A DNA stretch of 64,000 bases, from the NCBI RefSeq assembly GCF_016428645.1, contig NZ_JAELXW010000023.1, positions 1 to 64,000 of the forward strand. Reading direction: 5' to 3'. The position numbers and the translations under genes are program-made. Position 1 is the first letter of the stretch. Every line of letters begins with the position of its first letter. Positions 23,401 through 32,953 of the stretch are shown here, in pieces. The stretch is from Glycomyces salinus. Its GTDB lineage: Bacteria > Actinomycetota > Actinomycetes > Mycobacteriales > Micromonosporaceae. The notes under the pieces were generated by a model. It saw only the letters and a list, made by a program, of their open reading frames with translations. It had not been told where the DNA came from and did no database searches.

Positions 23401-26400
23401 TCACGCCAGATAATCCTCGGCCCAGGCCGTGGCCGCCGGGTCCTCGCCGAACGACTTCAGCGCAGCCTGCGCCCACTTGCGGGCCTCCTCGGTCTGGCCG
23501 TCCTCGTCGAGCAGCTCGGCGTAGCGGGCCACGATCGCCCGCCGCGGCCGGCCCAGGGCCGGCTCGTCGAAGTGCTCGGCCACCATCGACAGCCGTTGCA
23601 GGGCCTCGCGCCGGTCCCCGCGCGCGGCCGCGACCTCGGCGATCAGGGCCTCCCCGGCCGCCCGGCCCGGCTCCAGCACGTCGTCGGTGGCGTGGTCGAG
23701 CGCCAGCCGCGCCTCCGACTCGGCCACAAAGGCGTCGCCGGCGGCCAGCGCGCAGCGGCCGCGCAGGTTGTGCGCGAGGCTGACCAGCAGCGGATGCCCG
23801 GTCGACTCGGCGTACTCCACGGCCGAGTCGGACAGGTCCGTGGCGTGGGCGAGCGCGCCGATGCGCAGCGCGGCCAGGGCCCGCACGTACTTCGCGAAGC
23901 CGCGGCCCCAGTCGTCGTCGATCCGGTCGAAGTCGCGGAAGGACTTGCGCGCCAAAGCGTCGGCGCCGTCGGGACGGCCCAGCCCGATCGAGGCGGCCGC
24001 GCTCGTGGCGCGCAGCAGCCCGACCGCGAAGACGTCGCCCGAGCGCTCCCCGATCGGCAGGAACACGTCCGATAGCCGCTTCGCCTCGCTGTAGCGCCCG
24101 GCCATGAGCACGGTGAACGCCGAGACGCCGCGCACCCAGGCGCGACCGACCAGGTCCCGTTCGCGCGCGAACGCCTTGGCGGCCTCGCGCAGCACCTCGT
24201 CGGCGCCGTCGAAGTCACCGCGGGCGACCAGCACCCAGGCGCGGTGCTGGAGGGCCCAGGCGACGCGCCTGTCGTCGCCGACGCCGACGGCGGTGTCGTA
24301 GGCGTCCAGGAACCGCGACTCGGCCTTGGAGAGGTTCCCGGCCAGGTAGTCGAGCAGGCCGATGCGGCACTGGGCGTCGCAGCGGGGCCCGGCCAGGCCC
24401 TCGCGGCGGGCCAGCGCCAGCGCGGCCGTCCAAGCGGCGCGCGCCGAGTCGATCTGGCCCTTGTAGCGGTGGAGTCGCCCCCTGAGCAGCAGCAGCTGGG
24501 ACACCAGCTCGGCCTCGGACTCGGGGAAGTCGTCGCCGAACAACTGGCCCGAGGGGTGCTCCTCGTGCTCGTCGCCGGGCACGACCAGCCCGATGTCGAT
24601 CGCCAGGTGCTCGATCTCGGCCTCGGCCTCGGCGGTGCGGCCCAGCCGGGTGAGGGCGCGCCCGCGCAGCAGCCGGTCGGCCGCGGTCAGGGACGTGAGC
24701 GCCTCGATGCCGTTGAGCAGGGAGACCGCCCGCTCGGGCTCGGAGGTGTCCATGGCGCGCACGGCCTGCTTGCGGACCGCCTCCAACGCCAGCGGGAGGA
24801 CGTTCCAGACCTCGTCGACCGCCTCGATCTCGACCTCGCGGGCGAGGTTGACCGCGCGCTCGGCGTGGTAGACGACCAGGTCATCGGCGCTCTGGCCCTC
24901 CAACTCGGTCTCGGCGGCCCAGCGGGCGATCTCGGCGTGCGCGTGGGCCGCGTCGGCCTTCCCGATGGGCGCGTACGCGGCCTGCCGCAGCAGCGGCGTG
25001 ACGAACCGGTAGCCGCCGTAGGAGCGACGGCGCAGCATACGCCGGTCCAGCAGCTCCTGGAGGGCCCGCTCGAACTCGCCGGGCACCTCCTTCTCCAGCA
25101 GCTGCGAGCCCTCGGGCGGGACGGCGTCGCCGAAGATCGAGGCCGCGCGCAGCAGCTGCCGGGCCGCGGCGCTGAGCGCGTCGATGCGGGCGCCGAGGAC
25201 CTGCGCGAGGTCGCGCGAGAGGACCCGGCCGGTCAGGGAGCCGGCGGCCAGCTTCCAGTCGTCGCCGTGGTGGGTCAGCAGGCCCTGCTCGGTGAGCAGC
25301 GTGACCAGCTCGGCCAGGTAGTAGGGGTTGCCCTGGGCGAAGCCCAGCAGGCGCTCCTCGTCGGGCTTGGGCAGCCGCCCGCCGCCGAGGAAGGCCCGCA
25401 GGAGCCGGGCCGCGTCGGCGCCGGCCAGCGGCGGCAGCGGGTGGACCTCCGCCTCGGAGATGCGGGTGAGCACCCCCGAGGAGCGGGTCAGCTCGGGGCG
25501 GCCGTAGAGCAGCACCAGCACCGGCCCGGAGACCTTGGACAGGGCCATGCCGAGCGCGTCGATGCCGTCGGCGCTGGCGGTGTGCAGGTCGTCGATGTTG
25601 AGCACGAGGGGCCGCTGCGCGGCCATGTGGGTCAGCAGCTCGGAGACCGCCAGCGGGATGGTGTACGCCTCGGACTGGCGGCCGGTGAAGCCGCCGGGCC
25701 GGTCGGTCGCGCCGGGGCGCCCGTGCCCGAGCAGGCCGAGCAGGACCTCGACGTTCAGGCCGCACTCGTCGTGGTCGCCGTGGCCGTCGACGATGCGCCG
25801 CAGCTTGGACTCGGCGGTGCCGCGGTCGTCGTCGAACTTGAGGCCGGCGGCCTTGCGGACCATGTCCGCCAGGGGCCCGAAGCGGCGGCCCTCCCCGTAG
25901 GGGGCGGCGCGCACCGAGAGCACGCGGGCGCCGCGCTCGACGGCGAGGGTGCGGACCTCGCGGGCGAAGCGGGTCTTGCCCATGCCGGCCTCGGCGGTGT
26001 GGATGAGGACCAGCGGCTCGGCGCGGTCGATGACGGCGTCGAGGCGGCCGGTGACGCGCCCGATCTCGGCGCCGCGGCCGATGAACGGCGCGGTGTCGCC
26101 GAGACTGGCCCGCGTGCCGGGCTCGTCCTCGAGGCCGAGGAGCTGGTAGACCTCGACCGGTTCGCGCTTGCCCTTGAGCCTCACCGGCGCCAGCCGCCTC
26201 CAGGCGGCGGCGTGCTCGGTGGCCTTCATGGTCTCCTCGCCGGCCCAGACGGTGCCGACGGCGGCGACGTCGCACAGCCGCGCGGCGGTGTTGACCGTGT
26301 CGCCGATGACGGTGTACTCGAGGTCCGCCTGCATCCCGGCCACGACCAGGCCCGAGCGCAACCCGATGCGCAGCCCGATCGGAAGCCCGGAGCCGGACTC

Positions 26401-26772
26401 GGCTTTGAGCAGGGCCCGGACGCGCTTCTGCATGGCCTGCGCGGCGCGCACGGCCCGCTCGGCGTCGTCCTCGTGCGACAGCGGCGCGCCGAACACGGCC
26501 ATGAGCCCGTCGCCTGTGAGCTTGTCGACGTGCCCGCCGAACTCGTTGACCGCGCTGACGCACTCGGCCAGCAGCCGGTCGGTCACCGATGAGACGCGCT
26601 CGGGGTCGAGGCTCTCCGACCAGGTGGTGAAGTCGGAGAGGTCGCCGAACAGCACCGTGACGTAGCGCCGCTCGGTTTGAGGGGAGCTGGCCTCCGGAGA
26701 CAGGGGCGCGCCGCAGTGGTGGCAGTAGCGCGCGCCGGGGACGGTCGGCGTGGAACAGAACGGGCAGGTCAC
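23401..26772 (-). CDS. Adenylate/guanylate cyclase - AAA ATPase - TPR regulator with zinc ribbon
   Basis: A 1123-residue multidomain signalling protein. Residues 1-30 are a zinc ribbon (CPFCSTPTVPGARYCHHCG). Residues about 35-215 are a class III cyclase domain with metal aspartates in VLFGDLSDFT, KLTGDGLMAVFG, and the transition-state Asn/Arg in VIGDTVNTAARL, so catalysis looks possible. A second module has Walker A HTAEAGMGKTRFA and Walker B-like PLVLNIDDLHTA, followed by an arginine-rich winged-helix-like region. The last 450 residues are TPR-type helices. Such proteins are common in actinobacteria and usually act as signal integrators. The GTG start has no clear ribosome site. It sits on the same strand as the kinase. 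Confidence 0.88.
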   Translation of the reverse strand: MTCPFCSTPTVPGARYCHHCGAPLSPEASSPQTERRYVTVLFGDLSDFTTWSESLDPERVSSVTDRLLAECVSAVNEFGGHVDKLTGDGLMAVFGAPLSHEDDAERAVRAAQAMQKRVRALLKAESGSGLPIGLRIGLRSGLVVAGMQADLEYTVIGDTVNTAARLCDVAAVGTVWAGEETMKATEHAAAWRRLAPVRLKGKREPVEVYQLLGLEDEPGTRASLGDTAPFIGRGAEIGRVTGRLDAVIDRAEPLVLIHTAEAGMGKTRFAREVRTLAVERGARVLSVRAAPYGEGRRFGPLADMVRKAAGLKFDDDRGTAESKLRRIVDGHGDHDECGLNVEVLLGLLGHGRPGATDRPGGFTGRQSEAYTIPLAVSELLTHMAAQRPLVLNIDDLHTASADGIDALGMALSKVSGPVLVLLYGRPELTRSSGVLTRISEAEVHPLPPLAGADAARLLRAFLGGGRLPKPDEERLLGFAQGNPYYLAELVTLLTEQGLLTHHGDDWKLAAGSLTGRVLSRDLAQVLGARIDALSAAARQLLRAASIFGDAVPPEGSQLLEKEVPGEFERALQELLDRRMLRRRSYGGYRFVTPLLRQAAYAPIGKADAAHAHAEIARWAAETELEGQSADDLVVYHAERAVNLAREVEIEAVDEVWNVLPLALEAVRKQAVRAMDTSEPERAVSLLNGIEALTSLTAADRLLRGRALTRLGRTAEAEAEIEHLAIDIGLVVPGDEHEEHPSGQLFGDDFPESEAELVSQLLLLRGRLHRYKGQIDSARAAWTAALALARREGLAGPRCDAQCRIGLLDYLAGNLSKAESRFLDAYDTAVGVGDDRRVAWALQHRAWVLVARGDFDGADEVLREAAKAFARERDLVGRAWVRGVSAFTVLMAGRYSEAKRLSDVFLPIGERSGDVFAVGLLRATSAAASIGLGRPDGADALARKSFRDFDRIDDDWGRGFAKYVRALAALRIGALAHATDLSDSAVEYAESTGHPLLVSLAHNLRGRCALAAGDAFVAESEARLALDHATDDVLEPGRAAGEALIAEVAAARGDRREALQRLSMVAEHFDEPALGRPRRAIVARYAELLDEDGQTEEARKWAQAALKSFGEDPAATAWAEDYLA

Positions 26773-27014
26773 AGCAGCACCAACACCGAACCGGGGGTGT
26801 GTTGTTCCCCACTCCTTCCGGGAACCGCGGCAATCGTGGCGTTCACGCTCGCAAGGATACGTGTCCTAGCTGACAGATACCTGTGCCCCAGAGCACAACT
26901 TCCCGAGATCCCCCGAACGGGAACCGGACGGCAAGCGCTCCCCAGCGGAACCCGCACAGACTGCGAGCGACGATACGATGAGGCGGAACGGCCCCAGAAC
27001 CGAAGAGAACACCC

Positions 27015-27584
27015 ATGCCCCCAGAAGCCCCCGCCCCACGGGGCAACCCTGAAAACGACCCGCCCCAGCCGCGGGGCCGAATCGACGGCGAACCCCAGCC
27101 GGAGGAACTCACGATTCGGTGGAAACGGCACTGGTTCATCAACAAGAAGAGCCAAGTCGGGATCGGCAGCGGCGTCGTGCTTTCCGTGATCGGCGCGTTC
27201 CTTCCTCCGATGATGGGCCCTGCCTTGGCCGCAGTGCCTCTGATCCTCAGCTTCGATCCCCAGGCCCCGGCGACCCGCCGATACTTCGCCTACCACCGAA
27301 TCAGCCGAACGATCACGGCCGTGAACAATTGGGGCCGGTGGACGCAGTACCCGCGCAGACCTGGTTCGCGACTCGCGCTGCGGGAGCACACCGGCGAACT
27401 GTTCGAGCTCCGCCCGGACGGCGAGAAGAAGCCGCTGCCCATCAAGCGCAAACTCGCCAACCCCGAAGACTGGAACGCCTTCACGGCCCGCTTCCGGCGG
27501 GACCACCCGCACGGCCTTCGCTCACCGGACCCGTTCAGGGAAGGAGCGTGGGCGCCTCGCCATGGGAGGGCCGGACAATGCTGA
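27015..27584 (+). CDS. Hypothetical small membrane protein
   Basis: A 189-residue protein with a Pro-rich N-terminus, a basic WKRHWFINKKSQVG stretch, one long or hairpin hydrophobic region (GIGSGVVLSVIGAFLPPMMGPALAAVPLIL) and a basic C-terminal half. No family is recognised. It is encoded divergently from the cyclase-ATPase. Its last 50 bp overlap the end of the opposite-strand toxin-antitoxin remnant, so the C-terminal residues may be inherited from that locus. Confidence 0.5.
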   Translation: MPPEAPAPRGNPENDPPQPRGRIDGEPQPEELTIRWKRHWFINKKSQVGIGSGVVLSVIGAFLPPMMGPALAAVPLILSFDPQAPATRRYFAYHRISRTITAVNNWGRWTQYPRRPGSRLALREHTGELFELRPDGEKKPLPIKRKLANPEDWNAFTARFRRDHPHGLRSPDPFREGAWAPRHGRAGQC

Positions 27585-27801
27585 AATGACGGTGGTCGAT
27601 CGTGGCGAATTCGCTGACGCCGAGGCGCTCGGCCAGATCGCCGCGACCAGATGAGAACGACCCGATCCACTCGGGCAGATCGGCAACGGAACGGGCGGGA
27701 TCAGGCATGGCGTAGCGGGCCCGAATCCAAGTGAGCGCCTCGGCCGCCTGCGGCTCACCAAGGTCCTCGACCAGACGGTGCAGCAACTCCTTGGTCGTCA
27801 T
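27535..27801 (-). pseudogene. Collapsed toxin-antitoxin locus: antitoxin N-terminus fused to PIN-toxin C-terminus
   Basis: An 88-codon frame with an excellent GGGAGGAA site before ATG 27801. Residues 1-60 (MTTKELLHRLVEDLGEPQA, then SVADLPEWIGSFSSGRGDLAE) look like the common antitoxin with a GRGDLAER tail. Residues about 61-88 (EFATIDHRHFSIVRPSHGEA, then LLP) look like the last strand and tail of a PIN-domain toxin (usual form VATLDRRHFSVVRP...LLP). The LAERLG at the join occurs in both kinds of protein, suggesting deletion by microhomology that removed the antitoxin end and most of the toxin. The small protein may still be made, but the PIN active-site acids are gone. Confidence 0.55.
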
Positions 27802-27933
27802 GTCGGTTCCTCCCCGACTGTGCCTGATTCAAAAGTACGGCCTTCAAGGTCGGTGGTCTCGTCTCCGGCCCTGAATACGGGCCGCGGGGTCCGGCGCGCT
27901 CTGCGTGCCGGACCCCGCGGGTTCTGGGCTTTG

Positions 27934-29055
27934 TCAGACGGTCACCAGGCCGGCCCGCTGGAATTCCTTGACCGTGGTGTAGCCGGTCTTGGCCATGGCC
28001 CTCCGCAGGCCCCCGAAGAGGTTCTGGCTGCCGTCGCTCGAGTTCGACGGGCCGTAGAGGATCGCCTCCAGGTCCGGGACCTCCACGTCGCCCGAGTCTC
28101 CGGGGCGGAAACGGCCCCTCGGGAGCTTCGGGTGGGAGGCCGCCGAGTGCCACCACGCGCCCTGGGCGGGCGATTCGGCGGCGTCGGCCAGGATCGAGCC
28201 GAGCATGACCGCGTCGGCGCCGCAGGCGATGGCCTTCGCGATCGCGCCCGAGCCGGTGATCTCGCCGTCGGCGATCAGGTGGACGTAGCGCCCGCCGGTC
28301 TCGTCGAGGTAGTCGCGGCGGGCCGCTGCGGCCTCCACGACCGCCGAGGCCATCGGGACGTCGATGCCCAGGACCGAGTCGGTGGTCGACCAGTCGTCCG
28401 AGCCGACGCCGACGATGACGCCGGCCGCGCCGGTGCGCATCAGGTGCATCGCGGTCTTGTAGTTGGTGGCCCCACCGACCACGACCGGAACGTCCAGGTC
28501 GGCGATGAACTGCTTGAGGTTGAGCACGTCGCCGGTGCTGGAGACGTGCTCGGCCGAGACGATCGTGCCCTGGATGACCAGCAGGTCCACCCCGGCCTCG
28601 ACGGCCAAGGGCGCCAGCTCGGCGGTGTGCTGCGGGCTCACCCGCACCGCCGTGGTCACCTCGCCGGCGCGGATCTCGGCGATCCGCTCGGCGATCAACT
28701 CGGGCTTGACCGGCTCGGAGTAGATCTCCTGGAGCCGCTCGATCGCGGTCTCCGCCGGCGTGTCGGCCAGCTCCTTCAGCAGCGACGTCGGGTCCACGTA
28801 GCGGCACCACAGGCCCTCGGCGTTCAGCACGCCGAGCCCGCCGAGCCGTCCGGTCTCGATGACCGAGGCCGGGCTCATCGTCGCGTCCGACGGGTGCCCC
28901 ATCGCCGGAATCTCGAACCGGTAGGCGTCCAACTGCCACTCGGTGGAGACGTCGTCGATGTCTCTGGTGCGCCGACTGGGCACGAGCGCCACTTCCTCCA
29001 GCCGCCAGCCGCGCGCGACGATCTTGCCGGGGCCGATCTCGACCAGTTCCCGCAC
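27934..29055 (-). CDS. guaB3: GuaB3 family IMP dehydrogenase-related protein
   Basis: About 373 residues, a TIM-barrel protein of the actinobacterial GuaB3 group (IMPDH-like, without CBS domains). VVVGGATNYKTAMHLMRTGAAGV and GADAVMLGSILADAAESP match the group. The canonical IMPDH loop GPGSICTTR is replaced around VGVGSDDWSTTDSV, so it is not a standard IMP dehydrogenase; recent work places related proteins with GMP-reductase-like activity. GTG 29055 has AGGAGG 4-9 nt upstream; the frame start at 29076 would precede that site. It lies 20 bp after guaB on the same strand. Confidence 0.88.
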   Translation of the reverse strand: MRELVEIGPGKIVARGWRLEEVALVPSRRTRDIDDVSTEWQLDAYRFEIPAMGHPSDATMSPASVIETGRLGGLGVLNAEGLWCRYVDPTSLLKELADTPAETAIERLQEIYSEPVKPELIAERIAEIRAGEVTTAVRVSPQHTAELAPLAVEAGVDLLVIQGTIVSAEHVSSTGDVLNLKQFIADLDVPVVVGGATNYKTAMHLMRTGAAGVIVGVGSDDWSTTDSVLGIDVPMASAVVEAAAARRDYLDETGGRYVHLIADGEITGSGAIAKAIACGADAVMLGSILADAAESPAQGAWWHSAASHPKLPRGRFRPGDSGDVEVPDLEAILYGPSNSSDGSQNLFGGLRRAMAKTGYTTVKEFQRAGLVTV

Positions 29056-29075
29056 AGGTCCTCCTCTGGTTCCCA

Positions 29076-30662
<1,587 letters not shown>

Positions 30663-30716
30663 TTACCTGCGTCTCCCCGAATCGCACACGGCTCCGCGCG
30701 GTGTGATTCGGGACGG

Positions 30717-30881
30717 CTACTCGAGCAGCTCTCCGGCCTCGTCGGAAACGGTGTCCCATGCCTCGGAGGACTCCTCGCCCACGGTCTCCCAGACCTCGGC
30801 GGCCTCCTCGGGCAGCGCCCCGAGAACGTCCTCGGTGACCTCGGCGCCCCAGTCCACGGCGCTCTCGGCGAACTCGTCCAT
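30717..30881 (-). CDS. 54-residue acidic amphipathic small protein upstream of guaB
   Basis: A short ORF reading MDEFAESAVDWGAEVTEDVL, ending DEAGELLE. It has an AGGAG ribosome site 6-8 nt before the ATG. About 17 of 54 residues are Asp/Glu with almost no basic residues. A weak repeat of the form W-x-x-V (VDWGAEV, EVWETVG, EAWDTVS) recurs every 15-18 residues, suggesting an amphipathic helix with one Trp face. Codon third positions are GC-rich as in real genes. It lies 72 bp upstream of guaB on the same strand and could be co-transcribed. No family is recognised. Confidence 0.6.
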   Translation of the reverse strand: MDEFAESAVDWGAEVTEDVLGALPEEAAEVWETVGEESSEAWDTVSDEAGELLE

Positions 30882-30993
30882 CGCTGTCTCCTGATGTCGG
30901 CAATCGGCTTGAAGCTCATGTTAAGGCGCGCCGGCAAGCCCGCCGCGGCGTGACGGGGGTGGTGATCAGGCGCGCGAGCGATAGTCTGGAGGG

Positions 30994-31377
30994 GTGCATG
31001 AGGAGCCTCGCGACCCGTTCGCCGACGACCCCGAGCACATGGACCGATCCATGGTGTTCGAGCCTGAACTGGACGACGCCGACCGCGCCGACCTCCTGGA
31101 GGACCTCCACGAACTCGAGATGTTCGAAAGGGTCCTCGAGCCCGAGGGCTACCGCGGTGTGGTGGTGGACTGCGCCGACTGCGACGAGCCGCACTACTTC
31201 ACTTGGGGCCTGCTGATGTCGAATCTGCGCGCCCTGTTGAAGGACAACAGCGCGCAGGTCCACGAGCCGGCCTACGACCCCGACCCGACCCACTACGTGA
31301 CCTGGGACTACGCCCGCGGTTTCTCGGACTGCTGGCTGCGTCGGCACGGTGGAGAAGCCGAGCGGCACGCGACCTAG
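30994..31377 (+). CDS. DUF5319 family protein
   Basis: A 127-residue actinobacterial protein. It starts MHEEPRDPFADDPEH, has helix DLLEDLHELEMFERVLEPEG, then VVVDCADCDEPHYFTW with a CxxC pair, and ends HEPAYDPDPTHYVTWDYARG. This is the conserved DUF5319 layout, usually near guaB or a sigma factor in actinomycetes. Function is unknown; the cysteine pair hints at metal or redox sensing. GTG start at 30994. The downstream IS element begins within about 30 bp of its stop. Confidence 0.85.
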   Translation: MHEEPRDPFADDPEHMDRSMVFEPELDDADRADLLEDLHELEMFERVLEPEGYRGVVVDCADCDEPHYFTWGLLMSNLRALLKDNSAQVHEPAYDPDPTHYVTWDYARGFSDCWLRRHGGEAERHAT

Positions 31378-31470
31378 GGGACCGCTACCGGTTGTCCCGG
31401 AGAGTGTCCCGTCCTTCAGGACGGAAGCGAATCCGGGGCGATTGCTTGCTCGCGGTCCTCCGTCAGCGGG

Positions 31471-31633
31471 ACTGCGCTGGGCGGGGCGCTGTTGCCCTTC
31501 GATGTACTCGCGTACCACGTTCAGGGGCGCGCCCCGGCGCTGGCCGCGAAGTACGAGCCCAACTACGGCCGCTTAGCCCCAAGTGGCGTTCCAAAGCTGG
31601 GAGCTCACGGCGCAGCCTGCGCGAGGAGACACC
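31471..31633 (-). pseudogene. tnpA remnant (IS200-type Y1 transposase C-terminus, frameshifted)
   Basis: Three consecutive reverse-strand frames give the end of TnpA: GVSSRRLRRELPALERHLG, then SYFAASAG, then GAPLNVVREYIEGQQRPA. In intact IS200-type proteins these join as ...SSRxLRxEFP...LWSPSYFAASCGGAPLxVVxxYIExQ. Two frameshifts are needed; the second fits loss of one G in a G-run near 31535. The N-terminal HUH motif is absent, replaced by the tnpB start region, so the element cannot make its own TnpA. Confidence 0.7.
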
Positions 31634-31650
31634 TATTTTAGAATCCTTAC

Positions 31651-32811
31651 GTGCTCTTGCGGTACCGGTACCGGATCTACCCGACCCGCCCCCAGCGCAC
31701 CACGCTGGCGGGCGCGTTCGGTTGCGCCCGCGTGGTGTTCAACGACGCCGTGGCCGCGCGGAGGGACGCGCACCGCGAGGGTCTTCCGTATCCGACCACG
31801 GCGCGGTTGTCGAAGGCGTTGATCACCGATGCGAAACGCACCTCGAGACGGTCCTGGCTCGCCTCGGTGTCGGCCGTGGTGCTCCAGCAGGCTCTGGCCG
31901 ACGCCGACCGGGCGTATCGCAACTTCTTCGCTTCCCTGAGCGGGAGACGCGCAGGGGCGCGCATGGGGCCGCCCCGGTTCAAGCGTCGCACGGGCACCCA
32001 GGCGATCCGCTTCACCCGCAACGCCCGCTTCAAGGTCCTCGATAATGGCCGGTTGCACCTGCCCAAAATCGGCGACCTCAAGGTCGCCTGGTCGCGGGCA
32101 CTGCCGGCCGGTCCTTCCTCGGTCACGGTCATCAAGACCGCAACCGGGAAGTACTACGCGAGCTTCGTGGTCGCGGTCGACGAGGACGCCGAGTTGGCCG
32201 AGCCGCTGGCCGACCCCGACGCCGAGACCGGAATCGACCTCGGGCTCAAAGACTTCGCGGTCCTGCGCAGCGGCAAGGCCATCGAGTCCCCGAAGTTCTT
32301 CCGAAAACTTGAACGCAAGCTCAAGAAAGCCCAACGGGCACTGAGCCGGAAAGCGAAAGGATCGGCCAACCGGGCGAAGGCCCGTGTCAAGGTCGCCAAG
32401 ATCCACGAGAAGATCAAAGACACCCGCTCAGACTGGGTGAACAAGCAGGTCAAGACGATCGTTGCCGAGAACCAAGGCATCTATGTCGAAGACCTCAACG
32501 TTCGCGGGCTCAGTCGCGGCCGGGCAGCCAAGTCGATACAGGACGCGGCGTTCGGGATGTTCCTGACCCGATTGGAGTCGAAGGCGAACCGTGCGGGCCG
32601 CACGTTCGCAAAGGTCGACCGGTACTTCCCCTCCACCCGCCTGTGCTCATCGTGCGGTGCTTTGACCGGGCCGACCGGGCTCGACGGTCTCAGCATCCGC
32701 CGGTGGCGTTGCGGGTGCGGGGCGGTCCACGACCGCGACGCCAACGCCGAGATCAACATCAGGCGCGAAGGCCAGCGCCTGGTGGCCGCAGGGCATGCGG
32801 ACACCAGATAA
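31651..32811 (+). CDS. tnpB: TnpB RNA-guided endonuclease (IS605 OrfB)
   Basis: A 386-residue TnpB, the compact ancestor-like relative of Cas12 that cuts DNA guided by an RNA made from the element's right end. It starts MLLRYRYRIYPTRPQRTTLA. The RuvC triad is complete: D196 in TGIDLGLKDFAVL, E280 in NQGIYVEDLNVRGL and D363 in HDRDANAEIN. The zinc finger uses CSSCG (332, 335) and RCGCG (354, 356). GTG start at 31651. The 130 bp after the stop should hold the scaffold of the guide RNA, and the bases after 32944 its guide. With tnpA dead, retention of intact TnpB is notable. Confidence 0.93.
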   Translation: MLLRYRYRIYPTRPQRTTLAGAFGCARVVFNDAVAARRDAHREGLPYPTTARLSKALITDAKRTSRRSWLASVSAVVLQQALADADRAYRNFFASLSGRRAGARMGPPRFKRRTGTQAIRFTRNARFKVLDNGRLHLPKIGDLKVAWSRALPAGPSSVTVIKTATGKYYASFVVAVDEDAELAEPLADPDAETGIDLGLKDFAVLRSGKAIESPKFFRKLERKLKKAQRALSRKAKGSANRAKARVKVAKIHEKIKDTRSDWVNKQVKTIVAENQGIYVEDLNVRGLSRGRAAKSIQDAAFGMFLTRLESKANRAGRTFAKVDRYFPSTRLCSSCGALTGPTGLDGLSIRRWRCGCGAVHDRDANAEINIRREGQRLVAAGHADTR

Positions 32812-32953
32812 ACGCCTGCGGAGGGCTGGTAAGACCAGGCACGCCTGGCTCGGCCCGTCGAAACAGGAAACCACCCGTAACCGGGACGCTTCACGCGGAC
32901 CGCAAACCGGGGATCCCTGTCCTTCAGGGCATGGAGTATGTCAATGTGGGGCG

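Larger units (their letters stand above)
31405..32944 (+). mobile_element. IS200/IS605-type element with intact tnpB and decayed tnpA
   Basis: Both ends carry the same hairpin core GTCCTTCAGG: CCGTCCTTCAGGACGG at 31409-31424 (left) and CCCTGTCCTTCAGGG at 32915-32929 (right). The right end then reads GGAGTATGTCAA, typical of IS605-family right ends, finishing at 32944. The left cleavage site is not certain to the base. Inside are a remnant of the HUH transposase tnpA on the reverse strand and a full tnpB on the forward strand, in the divergent IS605 arrangement. The right end stops 9 bp before the amidase start codon. Confidence 0.8.

Noticed and set aside
31203-32045. Forward 280-residue frame crossing from DUF5319 into tnpB
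   Set aside because: Out of frame with both real genes; the region between them is the IS left end with the tnpA remnant.
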